Shown: in pieces, positions 10,048-17,428 of the stretch
Layout: every line of letters begins with the position of its first letter
Position numbering within the stretch: the first letter of the stretch is position 1
Source: Pseudooceanicola marinus
GTDB taxonomy: Bacteria > Pseudomonadota > Alphaproteobacteria > Rhodobacterales > Rhodobacteraceae
DNA length: 64,000 nucleotides
Direction: 5' to 3'
Assembly (NCBI RefSeq): GCF_002786295.1
Contig: NZ_PGTC01000015.1
Location: 64,501 to 128,500 of the forward strand
Program-made: the position numbers and the translations under genes
The notes under the pieces: model-generated
What the model saw: only the letters and a program-made list of their open reading frames with translations
Database searches by the model: none
Told to the model about the DNA's origin: nothing

Positions 10048-10191
10048 CTGCCTCTCGTTTTCTGCTTTTGTCTTTTTCCAGCAGGTTACACGAAACGCAG
10101 CGCCTGTGAAACTGGCAATGACGTGATCGCCTGGCAGAAAACCCGACTGGATACCCGGGCCGAAAGCCCTAGGCAGGGCGCGCGCCGGCCC

Positions 10192-11073
10192 TCAGAGCAG
10201 CACCGCCAGAAGGGCCGGCAGCAGCAGCACCGACAGCAGGGTCGAAACCACGACGAGGCCGGCCACCGCATCGGCGTCGGCGCCGTATTTCACCGCCAGC
10301 AGGTAGGAGGTGACGGCCACCGGCGTCGAGATCTGCAGCACCAGCACCGCGAAGGCCACGTCATCCAGTCCGAAGGCGCGCCCGGTGACCCAGGCGATCG
10401 CCACGCAGAGCACGACCTTCAACACCGACAACCAGGAGGCCAGACGGATCGAGCCGGGCCGCAGCCGTGCCACCGCCACGCCCACGGTGATCAGCATCAG
10501 CGGGATCGCCAGCTGGCCGACCAGTTCCAGCGTATTGGTCAGGAAGAGCGGCGTCTGCCAGCCCTGGCTGAGGAAGATCCCGCCCAGGATCGTGGCCCAG
10601 AGCAGCGGCTCCTTCAGCGCCCGAACCACAGAGCCGCCGCCGGAGACGATCCAGACCCCGAAGGTGAAGTTCCACACCGCCATGACCGCAAAGACCACCA
10701 CCGCGTAGCTGAGGCCCGCCTCCCCGAAGGCGAAGAGCGCCAGCGGCAGGCCGAGGTTCCCGGTGTTGCCGAAGATCAGCGGCGACAGGTAGCTGCGCAT
10801 CTCCAGCTTCAGCCCCCAGATGGCGAGGGCGGTGACCGCCGTCAGCGCCGCATAGGCCGCGACGGCGGCCAGCGACAGGGCGGTGAGGGCGGCCGGATCG
10901 ATCTCCGTCTTCATCAGCGCGGTGAAGATCAGGCAGGGCACCGACAGCGTCATCGCCAGCCGGGTGACGAAATCGATCTGGTAGTCGAACCCCATGCGGA
11001 CCCAGGTGAAACCGATGGCGGCGAGCAGGAAGACGGGGGCCGTGATCTCCAGCACTGTTAGGACGAGATTCAC
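10192..11073 (-). CDS. AEC (auxin efflux carrier) family transporter
   Basis: A 293-residue membrane protein with about ten hydrophobic segments. Family signs include SPLIFGNTGNLGLPLALFAF (the polar Asn-Gly rich crossover of AEC/MdcF carriers) and an ISTPVAVTSYLLA motif near the C-terminus. AEC carriers move small organic anions such as malonate or malate across the inner membrane; the substrate here cannot be told. No metabolic partner gene is adjacent. It is divergent from hspQ. Confidence 0.85.
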   Translation of the reverse strand: MNLVLTVLEITAPVFLLAAIGFTWVRMGFDYQIDFVTRLAMTLSVPCLIFTALMKTEIDPAALTALSLAAVAAYAALTAVTALAIWGLKLEMRSYLSPLIFGNTGNLGLPLALFAFGEAGLSYAVVVFAVMAVWNFTFGVWIVSGGGSVVRALKEPLLWATILGGIFLSQGWQTPLFLTNTLELVGQLAIPLMLITVGVAVARLRPGSIRLASWLSVLKVVLCVAIAWVTGRAFGLDDVAFAVLVLQISTPVAVTSYLLAVKYGADADAVAGLVVVSTLLSVLLLPALLAVLL

Positions 11074-11143
11074 AGAGTGTTTCCTTTAAATTCGCTGCAT
11101 CGGGTTGGACAAGGGCCGGGGAAAGACGTTAGTAGGGGGCCTC

Positions 11144-11485
11144 ATGACCTGCAAGGCGATGCTGAAGACGAACGCGAAATATCATCTGGGCCAGATCGTG
11201 CGCCACAAGAAGCACCCGTTCCGCGGTGTCATCTTCGACGTCGATCCCGAGTTCAGCAACACCGAGGAATGGTATGACGCCATTCCCGAGGACAGTCGTC
11301 CTGTGCGCGAACAGCCCTTCTATCACCTGCTGGCCGAGAACGATCAGAGCTACTACGTGGCCTATGTCTCGGAACAGAACCTGGTCGAGGACCTGTCGGG
11401 CGAACCGGTGGATCACCCGGACATTCCCGATCTGTTCGGTCCCTTCGAGGACGGTCATTACCCGCTGCATTTCCAGCTGAACTGA
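11144..11485 (+). CDS. hspQ: heat shock protein HspQ
   Basis: The protein reads KYHLGQIVRHKKHPFRGVIF, then DVDPEFSNTEEWY and later YHLLAENDQSYYVAYVSEQN, the conserved core of HspQ, a small hemimethylated-DNA-binding-fold protein. In enterobacteria HspQ promotes degradation of mutant DnaA and is a specificity factor for Lon. Two starts are plausible: ATG 11144 with a GGGGG ribosome site (113 residues), or ATG 11159 (MLKTNAKYH, 108 residues), which aligns better with the usual N-terminus. I list the longer one. It is the only stress gene in its immediate neighbourhood. Confidence 0.88.
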   Translation: MTCKAMLKTNAKYHLGQIVRHKKHPFRGVIFDVDPEFSNTEEWYDAIPEDSRPVREQPFYHLLAENDQSYYVAYVSEQNLVEDLSGEPVDHPDIPDLFGPFEDGHYPLHFQLN

Positions 11486-11512
11486 GCCGGGCGCCCGGAC
11501 GGAGTGCTGCCG

Positions 11513-11580
11513 GGGCAGGGGGCGCTGCCCCCCTTGAGCCGTGCCGGCTCAATTCCCCCCGGAGTATTTTCGGCCAACGT
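11513..11580 (+). repeat. intergenic palindromic repeat, copy B
   Basis: Same modules as the copy after ftsK: hairpin GGGGGCGCTGCCCCC, an 8-bp hairpin TTGAGCCG-TGC-CGGCTCAA (11534-11552), then the core CCCCCCGGAGTATTTT and the tail CGGCCAAC. It lies between hspQ and the end of the convergent ggt gene and could terminate hspQ. Confidence 0.8.
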
Positions 11581-11653
11581 ATAACATCAGCGCGGTGGCC
11601 GGCGCCTGGGTGCCGGTTCGGGCCGCCCGCCCTGTCGAGAGCGGGCGGGGGCC

Positions 11654-13228
11654 TCAGTAGCCGATGGCGCAGCCGTCCTTGCGCGGGTCGGAACCGCCTT
11701 CGAGGAAGCCGCTGTCGTGGATGCGGATCGCCTGGGCGCCGCCGATCGGCGTGTCGGGGGTGACGATCCTGTGGCCCTTTGCCTCCAGCGCGGTGGCGAC
11801 CTCCGGCGCATAGCCGCGTTCCAGTTGCAGGGTGCCGCCCTCGGGGAAGGCGCGGGGGGCGTCGATGGCCTCCTGCGGACTGAGGCCGTAGTCGCGCAGG
11901 TTGGTGACGAATCGTGCATGCCCCGCCGCCTGGTACTGGCCGCCCATCACGCCGAAGGGCAGGTTCGGCCTGCCGTTCTCTGCCAGCATTCCGGGGATGA
12001 TCGTGTGCAGCGGGCGCTTGCCCGGCGCCAGCTCGTTCCCGTGCCCTTTGGTCAGGGTGAAGCCCATGCCGCGGTTGTGCAGGACCAGGCCGAATTTCTC
12101 GGTGCCCAGGCCCGACCCGAAGGCGTGGAAGACCGAGTAGATCAGTGAGACCGCCATGCGGTCGCGGTCGACCACGGTGATGTAGATCGTGTCGCGATGC
12201 GGGGTGCCGTCGAAGGCCGCGCCCTCGGGCTGGGCGCGGGCCGGGTCGATGCGGGCCGCGAGATCGGCGGCGAGGGCCGGATCAAGCATCCGGTCGCCTT
12301 CGGCGGTGGCGGCATCGGCGATGAAGCGGTTGCGGGCGGCGTAGGCGAGCTTGGCGGCCTCGGCCTCCAGGTGGGCGCGTTCGGCGCCGAAGGGATCCAG
12401 GGCGGTCAGGTCGAAATGGCCCAGGATGTTCAACATCAGGATGGCCGTGGCCCCCTGGCCGTTGGGCGGGTGTTCATGCAGGGTCGCGCCCTTGTAGGCG
12501 CCGGAGATCGGGTCGGTCTGCAGGCCCCTCTGGGCCGCGAAATCCTCCGCCGTATGGGCGCCGCCGCCCTGGCGCAGGGCGCTCAGCATGTCCTCGGCCA
12601 CCTCGCCTTCGTAGAAGGCGCGGGCGCCGTCGCGGGCGATGCGGCGCAGCACCTCGGCCTGGCCGGGCAGGGCGAAACGCGCGCCTTCCTTCGGCGGCGT
12701 GCCTCCGGGCATCAGGTGGCGGGCGGCGGTGGCGTCCAGCCGGTCGGCGGAACTGGCGAAGTCGACGGAGACGCGGGCATGCACGGGCACGCCGGTCTCG
12801 AAGAGCCGGATCGCGGGCGCCAGGCTGTCCGCCAGCCCCAGCTTGCCCCAAAGCGCCGACATCTCGTCGAAGGCGGCAACGGCCCCGGGGATGGTGACGG
12901 ACCGGGCGTCGCGGTCGGGCATCTGGGTCAGCCCCTCGGCGCGCAGCGCGGCGGCGGAGGCGCCAGCGGGGGCCCGGCCCGAGCCGTTGTAGGACAGCAC
13001 CTCATCCTGCCCCGCCGGCTTGACCAGGGCGAAGCAGTCCCCGGCGATGCCGCACATGGCCGGTTCGCAGACGCCAAGCGCCACGGCACCGGCGATGGCG
13101 GCGTCCATGGCGTTGCCGCCGGCCTTCAGGATGTCCAGCGCGGCATTGGCCGCGATCGGATGGGATGTGGCGCAAAGGCCGTTCTCGGCCCAGACGGGGG
13201 AGCGGCCGGGCAGGTGCAGATCGCGCAT
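11654..13228 (-). CDS. ggt: gamma-glutamyltransferase family protein
   Basis: A 524-residue member of the Ntn-hydrolase gamma-glutamyltransferase family. The large-subunit start (ATSHPIAANAALDILKAGGN) and GGNAMDAAIAGAVALGVCEP are conserved. The autoprocessing site is D346-T347 in PHRDTIYITVVDRDRMAVS, where T347 becomes the nucleophile of the small subunit. Classical GGTs have TTH at this place; the DTIY form belongs to a divergent subgroup seen in many roseobacters, so true glutathione activity is uncertain. There is no signal peptide, which suggests a cytoplasmic enzyme, unlike periplasmic E. coli GGT. Confidence 0.87.
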   Translation of the reverse strand: MRDLHLPGRSPVWAENGLCATSHPIAANAALDILKAGGNAMDAAIAGAVALGVCEPAMCGIAGDCFALVKPAGQDEVLSYNGSGRAPAGASAAALRAEGLTQMPDRDARSVTIPGAVAAFDEMSALWGKLGLADSLAPAIRLFETGVPVHARVSVDFASSADRLDATAARHLMPGGTPPKEGARFALPGQAEVLRRIARDGARAFYEGEVAEDMLSALRQGGGAHTAEDFAAQRGLQTDPISGAYKGATLHEHPPNGQGATAILMLNILGHFDLTALDPFGAERAHLEAEAAKLAYAARNRFIADAATAEGDRMLDPALAADLAARIDPARAQPEGAAFDGTPHRDTIYITVVDRDRMAVSLIYSVFHAFGSGLGTEKFGLVLHNRGMGFTLTKGHGNELAPGKRPLHTIIPGMLAENGRPNLPFGVMGGQYQAAGHARFVTNLRDYGLSPQEAIDAPRAFPEGGTLQLERGYAPEVATALEAKGHRIVTPDTPIGGAQAIRIHDSGFLEGGSDPRKDGCAIGY

Positions 13229-13690
13229 GGTTCCTCCTCATTGAGGGCGCGATGCTGCGAGGGGGCGCCGCTGGGGTCAAGGGCAAAGCGACCCGACGGG
13301 GAGCGATACCGGCGGCGCGGCCTGTGGCGGCGATAATCTGGGGGAGGGGGCGGGTAAGACCTCGACGCCACGCACTGGGTGGGGGCTGTTATACGCGGCG
13401 CCGAGGGAAGCCAGTGCAGCTACGGGGAGAAGGGTCGGCCCGGGTCATGGCCCGAATGGGATTGTCGTGGGGCGATTTCGGGGCAAATTCGACGATTGTG
13501 GCGAAAAGTGTCCGCGGGTGGGATGGGCGTGGCCGAGGTGCCTTGATCCCGTGGGCCTGGCCACACTTTCGGGACAATTGCGCCCCTGTTGGTGGTTGGG
13601 GATTGGCGTCGGGGGCAGGGGCGTCGGGGTCTGGTCACCCGCCGCCTGCTCGCCTGGGCCATGGGATGATGGCATCGCCCGCCCAGCCTG
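13229..13690. other. 462-base intergenic stretch with an imperfect inverted repeat
   Basis: No convincing coding sequence: short frames exist on both strands but lack ribosome sites and family resemblance. The clearest structure is a long imperfect inverted repeat at about 13494-13580, listed separately. The bases next to 13229 should contain the ggt promoter. Confidence 0.5.
13494..13580. repeat. imperfect long inverted repeat, possible structured RNA or element remnant
   Basis: The left arm GATTGTGGCGAAAAGTGTC (from 13494) is partly complementary to the right arm CCACACTTTCGGGACAATTG (13561-13580). Inner bases such as GGGTGGGAT and ATCCCGTGGGCC also pair partly. Several mismatches and one bulge are present. 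It does not share the GGAGTATTT core of the other repeats. Its function is unknown. Confidence 0.4.
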
Positions 13691-14197
13691 TCAGAGCCCG
13701 GCCTCCGCGCCGCCGATGCGCATGCGGAAGGTCAGCTCGTTCACATCGCCCTGTCGGCTGTAGCAGACATCGCGCGAGAGGTCGCGGATCAGGAACCAGC
13801 CGAAGCCGCCTTCGGGCATCGCCTCCAGCGCCTCGGGCAGTGGGGCGGGGTCGCCCATAGGGGCCACGCCATCGGGCATCGGCCGGCCCTCGTCACGGAT
13901 GCGGAAATGCAGCCCGTCGGGCTCCTTCGTGCAGTCCAGGCTGATCCAGCCGCGATCCCCGGCGCCATAGGCATGTTCGGCGACGTTGTTCAGCGCCTCG
14001 GCCAGCACCAGTTCGACCGTGCCACGTTCCTCCAGGTCGAACCCCTGCAGGTCGGTCACCACGGTCTGCAGGGCGCGGCGCACCGACAGGGGCGAACTGG
14101 GGAAGGTCAGGTGCAAGGTGCCGCTGCCCGTCATCGCTGTCCCAGCGGCAGCGGCCTGCGGCGGGGCCGCCCGATCTGTCGAGGGATCAGCCCGCAT
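13691..14197 (-). CDS. RsbW/SpoIIAB-type anti-sigma factor kinase (HATPase)
   Basis: A 168-residue protein with a GHKL ATPase fold: the N-box ELVLAEALNNVAEHAYG (Glu and Asn for Mg-ATP), the G1 box IRDEGRPMP, and a G2-like GGFGWFLIRDLSRDV. It matches the HATPase_c_2 anti-sigma kinases that phosphorylate a STAS antagonist and bind a sigma factor or other target. The N-terminal 25 residues are low-complexity; an alternative start at 14134 (MTGSG) is possible. It overlaps the STAS gene by 11 bp and is certainly co-translated with it. No sigma factor or PP2C phosphatase is adjacent. Confidence 0.88.
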   Translation of the reverse strand: MRADPSTDRAAPPQAAAAGTAMTGSGTLHLTFPSSPLSVRRALQTVVTDLQGFDLEERGTVELVLAEALNNVAEHAYGAGDRGWISLDCTKEPDGLHFRIRDEGRPMPDGVAPMGDPAPLPEALEAMPEGGFGWFLIRDLSRDVCYSRQGDVNELTFRMRIGGAEAGL

Positions 14198-14525
14198 GGC
14201 TGGACACTGCCGTGCGGATGTCGTTGTGGATCGGGAAAACGGTGTCCATCCGCGTCAGCCGGAACACCTTGTCGACGTTGGTGTTGAGCGAAGCAAGCTC
14301 CAGCTTCTGGCCCGGCTGCAGTTGCTTCATCGAGGCGACGATGGCGCCCAGCCCGCTGGAATCGATGAAATCGACCTGGGTCAGGTCCAGGATGATGCGC
14401 CCGTCCAGCCCGTCGGTCGCCTCCTGCATCAGGTCCTTGAACCGGATTGCGACCGCCGCATCGATGCGCGCGGCCTGGACCGTGATGATCGTGGCGCCGT
14501 CACTGGCGTTGATGTCGAACTCCAT
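14187..14525 (-). CDS. STAS-domain anti-sigma factor antagonist
   Basis: A 112-residue SpoIIAA/RsbV-like protein. The phosphorylatable serine lies in DFIDSSGLGAIVASM (S56 or S57). Partner-switching logic predicts that the neighbouring kinase phosphorylates this serine to inactivate the protein, and that an unlinked PP2C phosphatase reverses it. Start MEFDIN at 14525 is chosen because GGGAGGG lies just upstream on the minus strand; an in-frame ATG at 14573 would add 16 unlikely residues. It is the first gene of a two-gene minus-strand operon divergent from the thiolase. Confidence 0.9.
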   Translation of the reverse strand: MEFDINASDGATIITVQAARIDAAVAIRFKDLMQEATDGLDGRIILDLTQVDFIDSSGLGAIVASMKQLQPGQKLELASLNTNVDKVFRLTRMDTVFPIHNDIRTAVSSHAG

Positions 14526-14617
14526 CCCCGGCCCTCCCTGGAAAACTGCAGGTGTGGAAACGCTAGACGGCATTCCTTACCATTCGGTATGCACGGGTCA
14601 GAGAGAGGGAGGGTTTC

Positions 14618-15790
14618 ATGCAGGAAGTCATCATTGCGGGTGCGTCCCGAACCGCCATGGGCGGGTTCCAGGGCGCGTTCAGCCCGCTCACCGCGTCGGA
14701 CCTGGGCGGGGCCGCCCTGCGCGCCGCGCTGGCACAGGCGGGCGTGGAATCGGTGGACGAGCTGCTGATGGGCTGCGTCCTGCCCGCGGGCCAGGGCCAG
14801 GCGCCGGCCCGCCAGGCGGGGTTCGCCGCCGGGCTGGACGAGGCGGTGCCGGCCACCACGCTGAACAAAATGTGCGGGTCCGGCATGAAGACGGCGATGA
14901 TGGCCTTCGACCAGATCGCCCTGGGCCATGCGGCGGTGATGGGCGCGGGCGGCATGGAAAGCATGACCAACGCCCCCTACCTGTTGCCCGCCATGCGGGG
15001 CGGGGCTCGGCTGGGGCATGGGCGCACCATCGACCACATGTTCCTCGACGGCCTCGAAGACGCCTATGACAAGGGGCGCCTGATGGGCACCTTCGCCGAG
15101 GATTGCGCCGAGGCCTTCCAGTTCACCCGCCAGGCCCAGGACGACTACGCCCTGGCCTCGCTGGAACGGGCGCTTGCCGCCCAGAGCTCCGGTGCCTTCG
15201 AGGGCGAGATCACCCCGGTGGAGATCACCTCGCGCAAGGGTGCGTTGACCGTCGCGGCGGATGAGCAGCCGGGCCTCGCCCGGCCCGATAAGATCCCGCA
15301 GCTGAAACCGGCCTTCCGCGAGGGCGGCACGGTGACGGCGGCCAATTCCTCGTCGATCTCCGACGGGGCGGCGGCCCTGGTGCTGGCCTCACGCGCCACG
15401 GCCCGGGCGCGTGGCCTGCCGATCCGAGCGCAGATCATGGGCCACGCCAGCCATGCCCATGCCCCGGCGAACTTCCCCACGGCCCCGGTGCCCGCAGCGC
15501 AGAAGCTGCTGAAGAAGCTCGGCTGGGCCGTGACGGACGTGGATCTGTGGGAGGTGAACGAGGCCTTCGCCGTCGTCCCCATGGCCTTCATGGCGGAGAT
15601 GGGGCTGCCCCACGACCGGGTGAACGTGAACGGGGGCGCCTGCGCCCTGGGCCATCCGATCGGTGCCTCGGGGGCGCGGATCATCGTCACCCTGCTGAAC
15701 GCGATGGAGGCGCGCGACCTGAAACGCGGTGTCGCTGCCATCTGCATCGGCGGCGGCGAGGGGACGGCGATCGCCATCGAACGCCCTTGA
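14618..15790 (+). CDS. acetyl-CoA C-acetyltransferase (thiolase)
   Basis: A 390-residue thiolase with all active-site elements: nucleophile C86 in NKMCGSGMKTAM, the NEAFAVVPMAF motif, the basic histidine near residue 346 in CALGHPIGASGAR, and the second cysteine in AAICIGGGEG near residue 377. It may work in either beta-oxidation or acetoacetyl-CoA synthesis; the length and GASGAR/CIGGGEG motifs fit biosynthetic acetoacetyl-CoA thiolases (PhaA/AtoB-like). No phaB or bdh gene is adjacent. A strong GAGAGAGGGAGGG ribosome site precedes ATG 14618. Confidence 0.9.
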   Translation: MQEVIIAGASRTAMGGFQGAFSPLTASDLGGAALRAALAQAGVESVDELLMGCVLPAGQGQAPARQAGFAAGLDEAVPATTLNKMCGSGMKTAMMAFDQIALGHAAVMGAGGMESMTNAPYLLPAMRGGARLGHGRTIDHMFLDGLEDAYDKGRLMGTFAEDCAEAFQFTRQAQDDYALASLERALAAQSSGAFEGEITPVEITSRKGALTVAADEQPGLARPDKIPQLKPAFREGGTVTAANSSSISDGAAALVLASRATARARGLPIRAQIMGHASHAHAPANFPTAPVPAAQKLLKKLGWAVTDVDLWEVNEAFAVVPMAFMAEMGLPHDRVNVNGGACALGHPIGASGARIIVTLLNAMEARDLKRGVAAICIGGGEGTAIAIERP

Positions 15791-15824
15791 TCCCAGGCCG
15801 GACCGGGAGGGCCACCCCCTTTCC

Positions 15825-15900
15825 CTATTTGTTGGCCTCAAATATTCTCGGGAGTGAATTGCGGCCCCCGGGGCCGCAAGAGGGGGCAGACAGCCCCCTG
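15825..15900 (-). repeat. intergenic palindromic repeat, copy C (reverse orientation)
   Basis: Read on the minus strand: a GGGGGC-type hairpin, a near-perfect hairpin made of TTGCGGCCC and GGGCCGCAA (15859-15879), then CACTCCCGAGAATATTTGAG and the tail GCCAACAAATAG. The tail matches the one in the copy ending at 17402, although the core has one changed base. It lies just upstream of the LysE-type gene. Confidence 0.75.
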
Positions 15901-15970
15901 CCCCCGCAGCAGGAACCACCAAGATGATCCAGATTGCCTCGCTCTTCCCTCGCCCCGCCGGGGCCCACGC

Positions 15971-16591
15971 ATGAGTTTCGAGGGCTGGACCGTCTTCGCG
16001 CTCTTCTGGATGCTCTTCGTCACCACGCCGGGGCCGAATGCGGTCAACTGCATCCAGAACGGCATGACCCTGGGCTTCCCCCGCGCACTTTGGGGCGTGG
16101 CGGGGATTTTGACCCAGGCGACGCTTTTCCTCTTTGCCTCCGCAGCCGGGATCACGGCGTTGATCGCGGCCTCGCCCACCGGGTTCGTGGTGGCGAAATA
16201 CCTGGGCGCGGGGTTCCTGATCTGGACGGGCATCCGTGGCTGGATGAACGCCCGGCGCCCCCCGGCCGCCACGGACCGTCCGGGCCATTCGGTCTATATC
16301 CGCGCCTTCCTGATCGCCACGATCAACCCCAAGTCGGTGGCGGGCTACCTGGCGGCCTTCTCGCAGTTCGTGCAGCCCGATGTCCCCATCTGGAGCCAGA
16401 TGGCCGTCATCGTGCCGACCGCGCTGACCATCACCACTGCCAGCTACATGACCTATACCGCGCTTGGCGTCTTCGTCGGCCGCGCCGCCTTGGGGGCCGT
16501 GTTCAACACATGGTTCCGGCGCGCCATGGCGGTCTGTTTCATTGTCTACGGGCTGCTCCTGGGGGCGTCCTCGCTGCCGGCCCGGTCCTGA
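15971..16591 (+). CDS. LysE/RhtB family amino-acid exporter
   Basis: A 206-residue protein with about six transmembrane segments. The family hallmark TTPGPNAVNCIQNGMTLG lies near residue 18 and is followed by LGAGFLIWTGIRGW and IATINPKSVAGYLAAF. LysE/RhtB proteins export amino acids or related metabolites. The substrate is unknown, and no LysR regulator lies next to it. Start ATG 15971 (MSFEGW) is chosen; the longer frame reads through the intergenic repeat and is not credible. Confidence 0.87.
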   Translation: MSFEGWTVFALFWMLFVTTPGPNAVNCIQNGMTLGFPRALWGVAGILTQATLFLFASAAGITALIAASPTGFVVAKYLGAGFLIWTGIRGWMNARRPPAATDRPGHSVYIRAFLIATINPKSVAGYLAAFSQFVQPDVPIWSQMAVIVPTALTITTASYMTYTALGVFVGRAALGAVFNTWFRRAMAVCFIVYGLLLGASSLPARS

Positions 16592-16643
16592 GTCGGGGCG
16601 TCGAGGCTCGACGGCGCGAAGGTGAGAGGCTATCTGGGCGGCC

Positions 16644-17291
16644 ATGAGTGACGTCTACACGCCCCCCGATACCCCCCTGTCGGTGATCCACGAGGATCAC
16701 GAGCTGCTGATCGTCGACAAGCCCACGGGGCTGCTGTCGGTGCCGGGCCGGGGGGAGCACCTGGCCGATTGCCTTCTGGCCCGCGTGCAGGCGGCCTTTC
16801 CCACCGCGCTGCTGGTGCACCGGCTGGACCGGGACACCTCCGGCCTGATGGTCTTCGCCATGACGCCGCACGCGCAGCGCCATCTCGGCCTGCAGTTCGA
16901 ACACCGCCGGGTGAAGAAGACCTATGTGGCCCGGGTCCACGGACGGCTGGAGCCGAAGACCGGCACAGTGGATCTGCCGCTGATCGTCGACTGGCCGAAC
17001 CGCCCCAAGCAGATGGTCGACCATGAGAATGGCAAGCCCGCCGTGACCGACTGGAAGGTGGTGAAGGCCTCGGATGCCGAAAGCCGTGTGCGGCTGTTTC
17101 CGCAGACGGGTCGGTCGCACCAGTTGCGGGTGCACATGCTGGCGCTTGGCCATCCGATCCTGGGGGATCCCTTCTACGCCGAGGGTGAGGCCCGCGATCA
17201 TCCGCGCCTGATGCTGCATTCCGAAGAGCTGCGCCTGCTGCACCCCGAAGGCGGGCAGGGGATGAAGTTCCGCGCCAAGGCGCCGTTCTGA
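16644..17291 (+). CDS. RluA-family RNA pseudouridine synthase
   Basis: A 215-residue enzyme with the RluA catalytic motif HRLDRDTSGLMVFA (catalytic D62 in RLD) and the downstream KKTYVARVHG and GRSHQLRVHMLALGHPILGD motifs. It converts uridines in rRNA or tRNA to pseudouridine. It is shorter than RluC/RluD because it lacks an N-terminal S4 domain, so it most resembles RluA itself (23S U746 and tRNA U32); this assignment is an inference. It is separated from the LysE gene by 52 bp on the same strand. Confidence 0.9.
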   Translation: MSDVYTPPDTPLSVIHEDHELLIVDKPTGLLSVPGRGEHLADCLLARVQAAFPTALLVHRLDRDTSGLMVFAMTPHAQRHLGLQFEHRRVKKTYVARVHGRLEPKTGTVDLPLIVDWPNRPKQMVDHENGKPAVTDWKVVKASDAESRVRLFPQTGRSHQLRVHMLALGHPILGDPFYAEGEARDHPRLMLHSEELRLLHPEGGQGMKFRAKAPF

Positions 17292-17296
17292 GGCGG

Positions 17297-17402
17297 AGGG
17301 GGCTCTGCCCCCGTCGCCGGACGGCGGCAAATCGAAGGGAAAGGGGGCTCTGCCCCCGTCGCCTTTGGCGACTCCCCCGGGATATTTTTGGCCAACAAAT
17401 AG
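17297..17402 (+). repeat. intergenic palindromic repeat, copy D, with duplicated first module
   Basis: A perfect 22-base direct repeat, 17297-17318 and 17342-17363, spaced 45 bases apart; each contains the hairpin GGGGGCTCTGCCCCC and then GTCGCC. The second copy continues into a hairpin GTCGCC-TTT-GGCGAC and the core TCCCCCGGGATATTTTTGG with the tail CCAACAAATAG. It lies between two convergent genes and may end both transcripts. Confidence 0.8.
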
Positions 17403-17428
17403 GGGGAAGCGGGCGCCTCTGGGGGCGT

